From: an uncultured Collinsella sp.
Lineage (GTDB): Bacteria; Actinomycetota; Coriobacteriia; Coriobacteriales; Coriobacteriaceae
Direction: 5' to 3'
DNA length: 29,499 nt
Assembly (NCBI GenBank): GCA_902492855.1
Contig: CABUMU010000005.1
Coordinates: forward strand, 1-29,499
Below the pieces are notes generated by a model. That model saw only the letters and a program-made list of their open reading frames with translations. It did no database searches and had not been told where the DNA came from. Made by a program: the position numbers and the translations under genes. Below, piece after piece: positions 8,252-16,391 of the stretch (its first letter is position 1; each line of letters opens with the position of its first letter).

Positions 8252-8536
8252 TCAGGTACAAGGCGACAGTCCGCCGCCCTTATCACATGCCTTCAAATAT
8301 GCGATCCAGAAACACAAAACAGCAGATAGAATGCTCTTTTTCAAAAAGTACACGTCCCGAAACTTACCAAGACTTCATATCTAGCTACCGTTCACGGTCG
8401 CCGATTACCACCCACCGATTCAAACAAGAAATATGTCGCCAAAAGCAGGTCATCTACCTGCATGGTTAGATTTTGGTCAGCTGAGCGGCAAGTTCCAGCT
8501 GATACGTTTTTGCTACCCAAAAGGAGGCGGTAGCTC
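8252..8536. other. Intergenic stretch upstream of the AbiEi-like gene
   Basis: No gene is supported here. The stretch is AT-richer than its neighbours. It holds a small hairpin GCAGGT-CATCT-ACCTGC at 8445-8461, a CAGCTGA direct repeat at about 8479-8504, and the AAAAGGAGG ribosome-binding sequence of the gene at 8537. No -10/-35 pair of standard spacing was convincing. Confidence 0.5.
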
Positions 8537-9535
8537 ATGACCCATTGCAATGACCAGCTCATCGACCAACTGCTCACTCAAGCCGAGCAAGAGGGGCGCT
8601 GTCTGATTCCCCCGAGCGCGGCGATCCGAAAAGCGCTCCTTCGGCGCACCGGCGGCACGGTTGTCTCGCCCATTCCGGGGTTGTTTGCGCGAAAAACGCG
8701 CTGGGATGAACTCAACCGAGCGCAACGCCATTGCGAGATTATCCGCGCCCTTGCGATCATCCATCCCGATTGGACGTTCTGCTCGTTTTCGGCAGCTTGC
8801 CTGCTGGGGCTCGAGGTCTCGTGGCGACACCTGAACGTCGTGCATGTTTGCAGCTCGACAAAGCCGTCGGCTCGTCCGGGCGCACATATTCAGCGACACC
8901 AGATTGAGCCGGCCGGAGCAATACGCAGGGCCGGCATATCGGTAACGCCGCCCATCCAAACGGCCACAGATTGCCTGCTGCAAACTGGTTTTGCCGACGG
9001 CATGCCCATTGCCGATTCGGCGATCTCAAAGCTCGGCGTTGCGCCGGAACAGCTGATGGAGGCCGTCGAGCAACGAGTGACCGCCCGCAATGATCGCGCG
9101 ATTCGCACCGCCCTCACGACACTTCGATATGCCGACGCCCGCGCCGAGAGCGGCGGGGAATCGGTCGCCCGAGCCGTCATGATCGAGACGGGCTTTGCGC
9201 CCGACTGGCTTCAATACGAGCTGACGGACCCCTTCGATTCGGCCAAGCCCATACGAACGGACTTTGCTTGGGAGCGCCAGGCGCGGGAACTCACGCTGGG
9301 CGAGCTCGACGGGCTCATCAAATATACCGACCAGACCATGCTGGCCGGACGCACCACCGCCGAGGCGCTCGTTGCCGAACGACAGCGCGAGGCGCACCTA
9401 TCGCTCTACGGCCACCCTCTGCTGCGCTTTACCATGAACGAGGTCCGCTCGGCAGGAATGCTCGCCAAAAAGCTGCAGACGGCAGGCATCCGGCAGACCG
9501 CTCTACCGACATGGCTCAACGAGGTGGACCTGTAG
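8537..9535 (+). CDS. AbiEi antitoxin-like protein with C-terminal DUF559/Vsr-like nuclease-fold domain
   Basis: This 332-residue protein is preceded by AAAAGGAGG nine bases before the ATG. The N-terminal 60-180 residues (GLFARKTRWDELNRAQRHCEIIRALAIIHPDWTFCSFSAACLLGLEV) resemble the AbiEi-type antitoxin/regulator proteins common in actinobacteria. The C-terminal part has the spacing of the DUF559/very-short-patch-repair fold: GESVAR near 207, the TDFAW aspartate near 240, GELDG near 254, then ERQREAHLSLYGHPLLRFT. In type IV toxin-antitoxin systems AbiEi pairs with the nucleotidyltransferase AbiEii, but no such gene is adjacent. The gene sits alone between two arrays of identical 46-bp palindromic units. 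The family call is moderately sure; its function here is unknown. Confidence 0.65.
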   Translation: MTHCNDQLIDQLLTQAEQEGRCLIPPSAAIRKALLRRTGGTVVSPIPGLFARKTRWDELNRAQRHCEIIRALAIIHPDWTFCSFSAACLLGLEVSWRHLNVVHVCSSTKPSARPGAHIQRHQIEPAGAIRRAGISVTPPIQTATDCLLQTGFADGMPIADSAISKLGVAPEQLMEAVEQRVTARNDRAIRTALTTLRYADARAESGGESVARAVMIETGFAPDWLQYELTDPFDSAKPIRTDFAWERQARELTLGELDGLIKYTDQTMLAGRTTAEALVAERQREAHLSLYGHPLLRFTMNEVRSAGMLAKKLQTAGIRQTALPTWLNEVDL

Positions 9536-9546
9536 GAGCTGCTAGG

Positions 9547-9839
9547 CCACGCATCGCCGAATGGCATCCCCCCTATCTGGGCCGCGTTTTCCCAACGGCC
9601 ACGCCAACGGAAAGCACGTCCCAGCCTGGACGCTCAAAACGGGACGCACTTTCCGGATGGCGGGCCTAGCGGAAAGCGTGTCCCGGAATCAGGTCTCGGA
9701 ACAGGCCGTGCTTTCCGGTTGAGTCCTTCAGCGGAAACCGCATCCCGGAATAAACGCTCAAACTGGGATGCACTTTCCAAACGGCCGGCCAGCGGAAAAC
9801 ACATCCCATTCTGAGGCACGATTCCGGGACGCAGTTTCC
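9547..9839. repeat. Array B: four 46-bp palindromic units plus one degenerate leading unit
   Basis: Intact units lie at 9609-9654, 9671-9716, 9733-9778 and 9794-9839, again 46 bp each with a period of 61-62 bp. At 9547-9592 a fifth position keeps the right arm (CTGGGCCGCGTTTTCC) in exact register but has lost the left arm; it begins 11 bases after the stop codon of the AbiEi-like gene. The family is the same as the array at 8021-8251. Confidence 0.88.
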
Positions 9840-9854
9840 GTATGCGGAGGCGCT

Positions 9855-9892
9855 CCAAACAAAAGGCCCCGGCTCGCGATGGAGTCGGGGCC
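9855..9892 (-). terminator. Rho-independent terminator of the purine operon
   Basis: The stem GGCCCCGACTC / GAGCCGGGGCC (9865-9875 with 9882-9892, one mismatch) is followed on the minus strand by TTTTGTTT. It lies about 70 bases past the stop codon of the molybdenum hydroxylase gene. Confidence 0.8.
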
Positions 9893-9961
9893 AAAGGCAC
9901 AGCATATGCAGTTGGTGTTGAGCGCGAACAGCCCGTCAGCAATGGTCGTCCGCGCTCTACC

Positions 9962-12739
9962 CTACCCGCGGTTGCGAACGCGGCTGTAGGGCGTATCCAC
10001 CATGGGAAGATCCGGACGCAGCTTGCCGTCAAACGCGCGGTAGGCGTTCTGCACGGCGGGCGCCGTGGGGATCGTTGCGATCTCGCCGATGCCCTTGCCG
10101 CCGTATGCCACGGGCAACAGCTCGTCCTTCTCCACGTAGATAGCGTGGATATCCGGAATCTCGGGCGCACGGAACAGCCCGAGCGTACCGTACCTTGCCT
10201 GGGGCACGCAGTCCTTGAGCGGCCAGTCCTCGGTAAGCGCATAGCCCATACCCATGAGCACGCCGCCTTCAATCTGACCCTGGATGGAGATGGGGTTGAC
10301 CACCTTGCCGGAATCGTGCGCGGCATAGACCTCGCTCACGCGGCCGTCATCATCCAGAATGACCACATGCGTGGCAAAGCCGTAGCAGATGTGGCTCTTG
10401 GGGTTGGGCACGTCGGCGCCCAGCTTGTCGGTCGGCTCCAGGTACACGTAGCCAAACTCGCATCCCTCGAGCGCCTTGATGGCGGCCGCGGGATCCTGAG
10501 GATGCATACCCTGGCCGGCGACGAGCTCCTGCGTGCGCAGCTGATAGGCGCGGCCGTCGTCATACTCGATCTTGACGCCGTCGCCATGCGCACTCACGGG
10601 AGCGGCGGGCGCAGACTTGCCGGCCTCGATATCAAGCATGGCATCGCGCAGCAGGAAGGCGGCACCGCGCACGGCCTCGCCGGTCACGACCGTCTGACGC
10701 GAGCCAGACGTGGTGCCGGAGTCGGGAGCGTTCTCGGTGGAGCACTCGCCGTTGGCGATGCAGCGAAGCGGCAGGCCGCATGCCTCGGCAACGTCTTGCA
10801 AAAATACGGTGTTGCAGCCCTGGCCGATGTCGGACGTAGCGGCGTAGACCACGGCGCGGCCATCCTCGACGCGAATCTTGCAGCGACCGGCATCGGGCAG
10901 GCCAACGCCCACGCCAGCGTTCTTCATAGCGCAGGCAATGCCGGCGTGGCCGGGATGCGCATAGTAGGCATCCTTGACCTCGAGCAGTGTCTCCTTAAGC
11001 GCCGTGGAGCAGTCGGCAATCTGGCCGTTGGGCAAAACCTCGCCCGGCTCGATGGCGTTTCTGTAACGAATCTCCCACGGATCCAGGCCGACCTTCTCTG
11101 CCAGCAAGTCGATCAGGCTCTCGAGCGCAAACTCGGACTGGCAAACGCCAAAGCCGCGGTACGCGCCGGCGGGCGGGTTGTTGGTGTAGTAGCCAAAGCC
11201 GCGAATGTCGGTGTTCTGGTACTTGTAGGGGCCGACGGCATGCGTGCAAGCGCGCTCGAGCACCGGGCCGCACAGCGACGCGTAGGCGCCGGTATCAAAG
11301 TTGATCTCGCAGTCCAGGCCGGTAAAGTTGCCCTCGGCGTCGCAACCCAGCGTAAAGGTGCCGTCCATGGCATGACGCTTGGGATGGAAGGCAAGCGACT
11401 CGGCACGCGTGAGCTTGCACTTCACGGGACGCTGGAACTTGTATGCGGCGAGCGCAGCCAGGTGTTGGATGGACACGTCCTCCTTGCCGCCAAAGCCGCC
11501 GCCCACGAGCATGGTCTCGACGACCACGCGCTCGGGTTCGTTATCCCAGCCAAACATGTGGGCGCACTCTTTGCGCGTGTCGTAGGCACCCTGGTCGGTC
11601 GACTGCACCTTGACGCCGTTTTTGTACGGGAAGGCGACGGCGCACTCGGGCTCCAAGAAGGCATGCTCGGTAAAGGGCGTGGTAAAGCGCTGCGTCACGG
11701 TAAACGCGCTCTCCGCCAGCGCCTTGGCGGCGTCGCCGCGCGTCACATGGCGGCTCTGGCACACGTTGTCCTTGAGCTCCACTGTGTTGCCAAAGGCAAA
11801 GAAGCTGTCGTGCAGGCGCGGGGCGTCGGCAGCTCTGGCCTCGACAATGTTGCGCACGGGCTCCAGCGGCTCGTAATCGATCTTTACGAGCTTCTTGGCC
11901 TTCTCGAGCGTCGCCTCGTCCTCGGCAACCACCAACACGATGGCGTCACCCACGCAGCGGGTGATATCGCCCTGGGCGATCATGACGTCCCAGTCCTGGA
12001 TAAGGTGGCCGACCTGGTTGACCGGCACGTCCTCGGCGCGCAGAATGCCCACCACACCGGGCAGGGCCTCGGCCTTGGAGGTGTCAATGGAGAGCACGCG
12101 GGCGCGCGGATACTTGGAGCGAACGGCGCTGGCATAGGTCAGGCCCGGCTGATCGAGCTCGTCGATGTCGTCGGGGTACTTGCCCTCGCCGAGCACCTTC
12201 TTGCGCACGTCGATGCGGAAGGCGCGCTTGCCCACGCCGTAGTCGTCGCCGCGCTCCAGGTCCTCGTCGATCTGCTTTTCGCCGCGGAGCACCGCGGCCG
12301 CCAGCGAAATGCCCTCGATGATCTTCTTGTAGCCGGTGCAGCGGCAGACGTTGCCGCGGATGGCGTACTTGATCTGCTCCTCGGTGGGCTCGGGGTCCTC
12401 GGCGATAAGCGCTGCACCCGCCATGACCATACCAGGGATGCAAAAGCCGCACTGCACGGCGCCCACGGCGCCAAAGGCGTACACAAACGCCTCGCGCACG
12501 TCCTCGGGCAGGCCCTCGACGGTCACGATGTCGCGGCCGGCGGCAAGAGCGGTGGTCAGTACGCACGCCTTGACGGCCGCACCGTCCACGTGAATGGTGC
12601 AGGTACCGCAGGCGCCCTCGGAGCAGCCGTCCTTGGCGGAATGGATATGCAGGTCGTCGCGCAGGTAGCGCAGCAGCGGTTTGTTTTGGGTCGTCGTGCG
12701 CTCGACGCCGTTAACGGTAAAAGTGAATTCCTGTGCCAT
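9962..12739 (-). CDS. xdhD: Xanthine dehydrogenase-family molybdenum hydroxylase, fused 2Fe-2S and Mo-binding subunits (XdhD-like)
   Basis: This 925-residue enzyme is predicted to hydroxylate purines with water as the oxygen source. Residues 1-80 are a plant-type 2Fe-2S ferredoxin domain (DGCSEGACGTCTIHVDG). Residues 80-160 hold the second 2Fe-2S site (QCGFCIPGMVM ... NVCRCTGYKK). The rest is the molybdopterin-binding domain, including GGGFGGKEDVS and the GAYRGFGVCQSEFALESL segment. The fused architecture and length match E. coli XdhD (about 956 residues) and the enzymes annotated as selenium-dependent molybdenum hydroxylases. AAGGGA precedes the ATG, 12 bp after the ferredoxin gene. No FAD subunit (YgfM-like) is next to it. 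Xanthine, hypoxanthine or urate is plausible as substrate; the sequence does not decide. Confidence 0.9.
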   Translation of the reverse strand: MAQEFTFTVNGVERTTTQNKPLLRYLRDDLHIHSAKDGCSEGACGTCTIHVDGAAVKACVLTTALAAGRDIVTVEGLPEDVREAFVYAFGAVGAVQCGFCIPGMVMAGAALIAEDPEPTEEQIKYAIRGNVCRCTGYKKIIEGISLAAAVLRGEKQIDEDLERGDDYGVGKRAFRIDVRKKVLGEGKYPDDIDELDQPGLTYASAVRSKYPRARVLSIDTSKAEALPGVVGILRAEDVPVNQVGHLIQDWDVMIAQGDITRCVGDAIVLVVAEDEATLEKAKKLVKIDYEPLEPVRNIVEARAADAPRLHDSFFAFGNTVELKDNVCQSRHVTRGDAAKALAESAFTVTQRFTTPFTEHAFLEPECAVAFPYKNGVKVQSTDQGAYDTRKECAHMFGWDNEPERVVVETMLVGGGFGGKEDVSIQHLAALAAYKFQRPVKCKLTRAESLAFHPKRHAMDGTFTLGCDAEGNFTGLDCEINFDTGAYASLCGPVLERACTHAVGPYKYQNTDIRGFGYYTNNPPAGAYRGFGVCQSEFALESLIDLLAEKVGLDPWEIRYRNAIEPGEVLPNGQIADCSTALKETLLEVKDAYYAHPGHAGIACAMKNAGVGVGLPDAGRCKIRVEDGRAVVYAATSDIGQGCNTVFLQDVAEACGLPLRCIANGECSTENAPDSGTTSGSRQTVVTGEAVRGAAFLLRDAMLDIEAGKSAPAAPVSAHGDGVKIEYDDGRAYQLRTQELVAGQGMHPQDPAAAIKALEGCEFGYVYLEPTDKLGADVPNPKSHICYGFATHVVILDDDGRVSEVYAAHDSGKVVNPISIQGQIEGGVLMGMGYALTEDWPLKDCVPQARYGTLGLFRAPEIPDIHAIYVEKDELLPVAYGGKGIGEIATIPTAPAVQNAYRAFDGKLRPDLPMVDTPYSRVRNRG

Positions 12740-12751
12740 GGTGATTCCCTT

Positions 12752-13231
12752 CTACACGCCGGCGGCGATGCCGGTGCGGTCGTGGATGGCGCCATGAGGG
12801 CAGACGACGGCGCACATGCCGCACGACAGGCAGTCCACGCCGTCGATATGGGCGCAGTTGTCCTCGATGCGGATAGCGCCGGCAGGGCACTTTTTGGCGC
12901 ACATACCGCAACCGATGCAGCTCGTGTCGCAGATCTTGCGGGCGATGGCGCCCTTATCGGTGTTGTTGCAGCGCACCAGAATGTTCTGGTAGCCGGGAAC
13001 GAAGGCAATCACGCGCTGCGGACACGCCATGCCGCACAGGCCACAGCCCGTGCACTTGGAGCGATCCACGCGGGCGATGCCATCGACCAGCGCAATGGCG
13101 CCGTGGGGGCAGGCCGCGACGCAAGCGCCACAGCCAATGCAGCCTTCGCTGCAGCGGGCGTCGCCGCCTGCGGAGGCGCAACCGCTTCCGCAGGCAACGT
13201 AGGCCACGTTATGTTGAATGGATTTGGCCAT
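12752..13231 (-). CDS. Four-cluster 4Fe-4S ferredoxin-type electron carrier
   Basis: In 159 residues there are four CxxCxxCxxxC motifs: CIGCGACVAACP, CTGCGLCGMACP, CIGCGMCAKKCP and CLSCGMCAVVCP. These should bind up to four 4Fe-4S clusters, as in RnfB/polyferredoxin-type proteins. It has no signal peptide and no membrane segment, so it is cytoplasmic. The gene sits between ygfK (11 bp upstream) and the molybdenum hydroxylase (12 bp downstream), which fits an electron wire between the two. Several extra cysteines in the first 30 residues (VACGSGCASAGGDARC) are unusual and might add another metal site. The ribosome-binding sequence AGGCGAG precedes the ATG. Confidence 0.88.
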   Translation of the reverse strand: MAKSIQHNVAYVACGSGCASAGGDARCSEGCIGCGACVAACPHGAIALVDGIARVDRSKCTGCGLCGMACPQRVIAFVPGYQNILVRCNNTDKGAIARKICDTSCIGCGMCAKKCPAGAIRIEDNCAHIDGVDCLSCGMCAVVCPHGAIHDRTGIAAGV

Positions 13232-13242
13232 AAGAGACTCGC

Positions 13243-16242
13243 CTATTTCTTAAGAAGGTACGAATAGTTGTCGCGCACAGCCCTGATGGTCAGGCGGACG
13301 GCCTCGGGAAGACCGGTGTTGACGGCATCGACCGAGACGGTGCGGACCGTGCCGGCGACGCGGACCTTAAAGTGGTCCTCGTCCACCGCCAGGAAGCCCT
13401 CGTTCTCGGAGTTCTCCATGTCCTGCTCGCTCCAGAACAGGGTGAGCTTGTCCTTGTAGGGACGACCCTCCTGGTAGGGACAGAACACGGCGCAGTTGCC
13501 GCACTCGTTGCACATGCCGTCGACATGGACGACCTGATGCTTGGCCAGGCCCGGCACCTTAATGGCAACGTTGGCGCGGTTGGGGCACACGTCGCAGCAG
13601 ACCTCGCACACCGAGCCGCAGCCCAGGCAGCGAGTCTTGGTGCAGTTGCGCTTGTCGCGGCACAGCGACCCCTTGCGCTCGTAGCAAGTGTCCTCGCGGC
13701 CGGCCTGAGCATTCTGGTCGGCGTACTTGTTAAAGTCCACACCGGCGATGGCACGGGCGACCTCGGCGGCGTCGGCAATAGCCTCGACCACGGTAGCAGG
13801 ACCGCGACGGCAGTCGCCCGCAGCCCAAACGCCCTCGACGCCGGTGGAGGTGGCGGCAAGACGGCCGCGACGGTCGTGCTCGACGCCCGCGGCATCGTAC
13901 AGGCTGGCATCGATGCCCTCGCCCACGGCGCAGATCACCGTGGTGGCGGGAAGCTCGACGGTCTCGCCCGTGGCGACGGGGCTGCGACGGCCGCTTACAT
14001 CCGGCTCGCCAAGCTCCATAACGTCGCAGGTCAGCACGGCGCCGTTAAGTGCCTTGGGGGCCAGCAGCTCGCAGAACTCAACACCGTCGGCAAGAGCAAG
14101 ATCAAGCTCTTCCTCGTCAGCGGGCATCTGCTTCTTGGTGCGGCGATACACCAGGCGCACGTTCTTCACGCCAGTCAGACGCTTGGCCACGCGAGCCGCG
14201 TCCATGGCGGTGTTGCCGGCGCCAATGACCACGACGTCCTCGCCCAGCTCGAGCTTCTCGCCCTTCTTGGCGGCCTCGAGGAACTCCAGCACGTCGAGCT
14301 CGGCGCCCTCGCCCAAGCCTGCAGAGCCGGGCATCCAGGCACCGGTGGCCACGACCACGTCGGTAAAGCCCTGGGCCTTGAGTTCGTCGATGGAATCCAC
14401 GCGAGCGTTGAGCTGCACCTTGGCGCCAAAGGCCAGGCAGAGCTCGGCATCGTGGGAGATATCGTCGCTCGCGATACGGAACTCGGGAATCACGTGACGG
14501 ACCACGCCGCCGAGCGAGTCGCGGGCTTCAAAGATGGTGACGGGCACGCCGGCGCGCGTCAGGAAGAATGCCGTCGCCAGGCCGGCCGGGCCGCCGCCGA
14601 TAACGGCAACGTTGCGCTCGCCGTCGTTGGCGATAGCCTGGGCACGCAGCTTGGGCAGCACGGCGGTCATGGCCTCACGGGCGGCCTTGAGCTTGCTGGC
14701 GCGGATCTGAGCACCCTCGGGCTCGTAGAACGCACGCTCGCAGGCACGGCCGCAGGGATGCGGGCAGATGGTGCCAGTGATGAACGGCAGAGCGTTGCGC
14801 TCGATGATGATGTTGAGTGCGTCCTCGTAGCGGCCCTCGTCAACAGCCGCCAGATAGGCGGGAATGTCCTGCTGGATGGGGCAGCTCGTGCGGCACGGCG
14901 TGGTAAAGCAGTCGGAAAGCGGGCTCTTGCCGGCGACCTTGCGGTCGGGCAGCGGGCGCAGCGGCTTCTTGTAGAGCGGGTTGGTGAGCGAGTCGGTCTG
15001 GATCGCAGTCACAGCCTCGAGAGAGACACCCACGAACGGCTTGCCATCCAGGTCGGTAAACTCGCCGGCCATCTGGCTAAAGCGCTCGTAGCCACCGGGC
15101 TTGAGCACGTCGGTCGCCAGGGTGACGGGCCAAATGCCGGCATCGTACAGGGCGCGGATGTTGTAGACCGTAGCACCGCCGGAGTAGCTGATGCGCAGCT
15201 TGCCATCGAACTGCTCGGTAATGCGACGGGCAGCCTCGATGGTCAGCGAGAACAGCGAACGGCCGGACATGTACATCTCGGTGGAAGGCAGCTCGTTCCT
15301 CGTCACGTCGACGGGGAACGTGTTGGTCAGCTTGACGCCAAACTCCAGGCCGTGCTCGGCGCACAGGGCAATCAGGCGCTCGAACATGGGCACGGCGTCG
15401 GCCCACTGCAGGTCCTCGCGGAAGTGCGTGTCATCAAAGACGATGTAGTCAAAGCCCAGCTCGTTCAGACGCTGGCGGGCAAACTCATAGCCCAGCAGCG
15501 TGGGGTTGCACTTGATGTAGGTGTTGAGACCCTTCTCGGTAATCAGGTAGGTCGCGATGCGCTCGATCTCCGCCGGCGGGCAGCCATGCAGCGTGGACTC
15601 GGTAATGGAGTTGGAGACGCGCGCCGGGATGGACTCGACAAACGCAGCATCGACATGCTCAAACTTGTCCAGGTTGGCGAGCGCCCACGTGCGGCACTCG
15701 TTCCAAACCTCGGAGCCGCTGGCGTCCTTCATGCCCTCGATGTAGGCATCGACCTTGGGGCTCTTGATGCCCTCCAGGTCATAACCCACGGACATGTTGA
15801 AGACAAAGCCGTCCGGGCTGCCCAGGCCGTACTCGCGAGCGATCAGGTGGCAGGCAAACCATGCCTTCACGTACTCGGCAAAGGCCTGCGGAACCTCGAG
15901 CTCGGTCGACCACTCGCAGTTGTAGCACTCGTCCTGCGCCACGATGCAGGGCTTGTTCACACACTTGGAGAGCTCCTCGCCGTCCATAACCTGAACGGTC
16001 TTAAGCTCAAAGAAGCGGGAACCGGCCACATAAGAGGCCACGATGTTCTGGGCAAGCTGCGTGTTGGGACCGGCGGCCGGGCCAAACGGAGTCTCGATGC
16101 GCTCGTCAAAAATGGGAAGCGCGCCCTCCTGGTTGGTCGTGACCATCTTGCGCACGCCAAAGACGGCGCCCTGAGTCTTGTGCTCCTCGATGATCCAGTT
16201 CATCAGCTGCGAAAACGGGATCGGCCTCATGATGTCGCTCAT
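13243..16242 (-). CDS. ygfK: YgfK-type Fe-S flavoprotein oxidoreductase of the purine-degradation cluster
   Basis: This 999-residue homologue of E. coli YgfK (about 1,032 residues, historically called putative selenate reductase subunit) belongs to the anaerobic purine/urate degradation gene set. The N-terminal 440 residues resemble a dihydroorotate/dihydropyrimidine-dehydrogenase-like barrel. A GltD-like cysteine segment (CFTTPCRTSCPIQQD, near 444) follows, with further CPHPCGRAC. Next come an FAD-binding site VIGGGPAGLATAF near 545 and a second nucleotide-binding site VVIGAGNTAMDAA near 667. Two C-terminal 4Fe-4S motifs (CLGCGSVCEVC near 867, CNECGNCAVFCP near 907) complete it. The frame extends to 16365, but the ATG at 16242 is chosen because GAGAGGAG precedes it and the upstream residues are arginine-rich non-conserved sequence. 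It probably links NAD(P)H to the ferredoxin and Mo enzyme. Confidence 0.92.
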   Translation of the reverse strand: MSDIMRPIPFSQLMNWIIEEHKTQGAVFGVRKMVTTNQEGALPIFDERIETPFGPAAGPNTQLAQNIVASYVAGSRFFELKTVQVMDGEELSKCVNKPCIVAQDECYNCEWSTELEVPQAFAEYVKAWFACHLIAREYGLGSPDGFVFNMSVGYDLEGIKSPKVDAYIEGMKDASGSEVWNECRTWALANLDKFEHVDAAFVESIPARVSNSITESTLHGCPPAEIERIATYLITEKGLNTYIKCNPTLLGYEFARQRLNELGFDYIVFDDTHFREDLQWADAVPMFERLIALCAEHGLEFGVKLTNTFPVDVTRNELPSTEMYMSGRSLFSLTIEAARRITEQFDGKLRISYSGGATVYNIRALYDAGIWPVTLATDVLKPGGYERFSQMAGEFTDLDGKPFVGVSLEAVTAIQTDSLTNPLYKKPLRPLPDRKVAGKSPLSDCFTTPCRTSCPIQQDIPAYLAAVDEGRYEDALNIIIERNALPFITGTICPHPCGRACERAFYEPEGAQIRASKLKAAREAMTAVLPKLRAQAIANDGERNVAVIGGGPAGLATAFFLTRAGVPVTIFEARDSLGGVVRHVIPEFRIASDDISHDAELCLAFGAKVQLNARVDSIDELKAQGFTDVVVATGAWMPGSAGLGEGAELDVLEFLEAAKKGEKLELGEDVVVIGAGNTAMDAARVAKRLTGVKNVRLVYRRTKKQMPADEEELDLALADGVEFCELLAPKALNGAVLTCDVMELGEPDVSGRRSPVATGETVELPATTVICAVGEGIDASLYDAAGVEHDRRGRLAATSTGVEGVWAAGDCRRGPATVVEAIADAAEVARAIAGVDFNKYADQNAQAGREDTCYERKGSLCRDKRNCTKTRCLGCGSVCEVCCDVCPNRANVAIKVPGLAKHQVVHVDGMCNECGNCAVFCPYQEGRPYKDKLTLFWSEQDMENSENEGFLAVDEDHFKVRVAGTVRTVSVDAVNTGLPEAVRLTIRAVRDNYSYLLKK

Positions 16243-16340
16243 AGTGAGCTCCTCTCTGTAACGCCCGGCGAGACCGCGCGGCGGGCGCAAATACGGTGTA
16301 GCGCTAGCACAGCGCCGGCGACCCCGCGGAGGCCGCCTAT

Positions 16341-16376
16341 GCGCGCGCCGGATGTGGCGAAACATCCGACGCGCGC
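16341..16376. other. Strong hairpin between ssnA and ygfK
   Basis: A 15-position stem with one mismatch (arms 16341-16355 and 16362-16376) closes a six-base loop GGCGAA. It lies in the 149-bp gap between the ssnA stop and the ygfK start. There is no T-run after it on either strand, so it is more likely an RNA-stability or processing structure than a full terminator. A smaller hairpin GCGCT-AGCAC-AGCGC is at 16301-16315. Confidence 0.7.
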
Positions 16377-16391
16377 GAATCTACTTGTGAA

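Noticed and set aside
7951..8286. Two overlapping minus-strand frames (92 and 111 codons) through array A
   Set aside because: They are translations of the 46-bp repeats and repeat the same short peptide pattern; no start signal.
8021..9839. CRISPR array
   Set aside because: The repeats are imperfect palindromes that differ between units, the linkers are only 15-16 bp, and there are no cas genes nearby.
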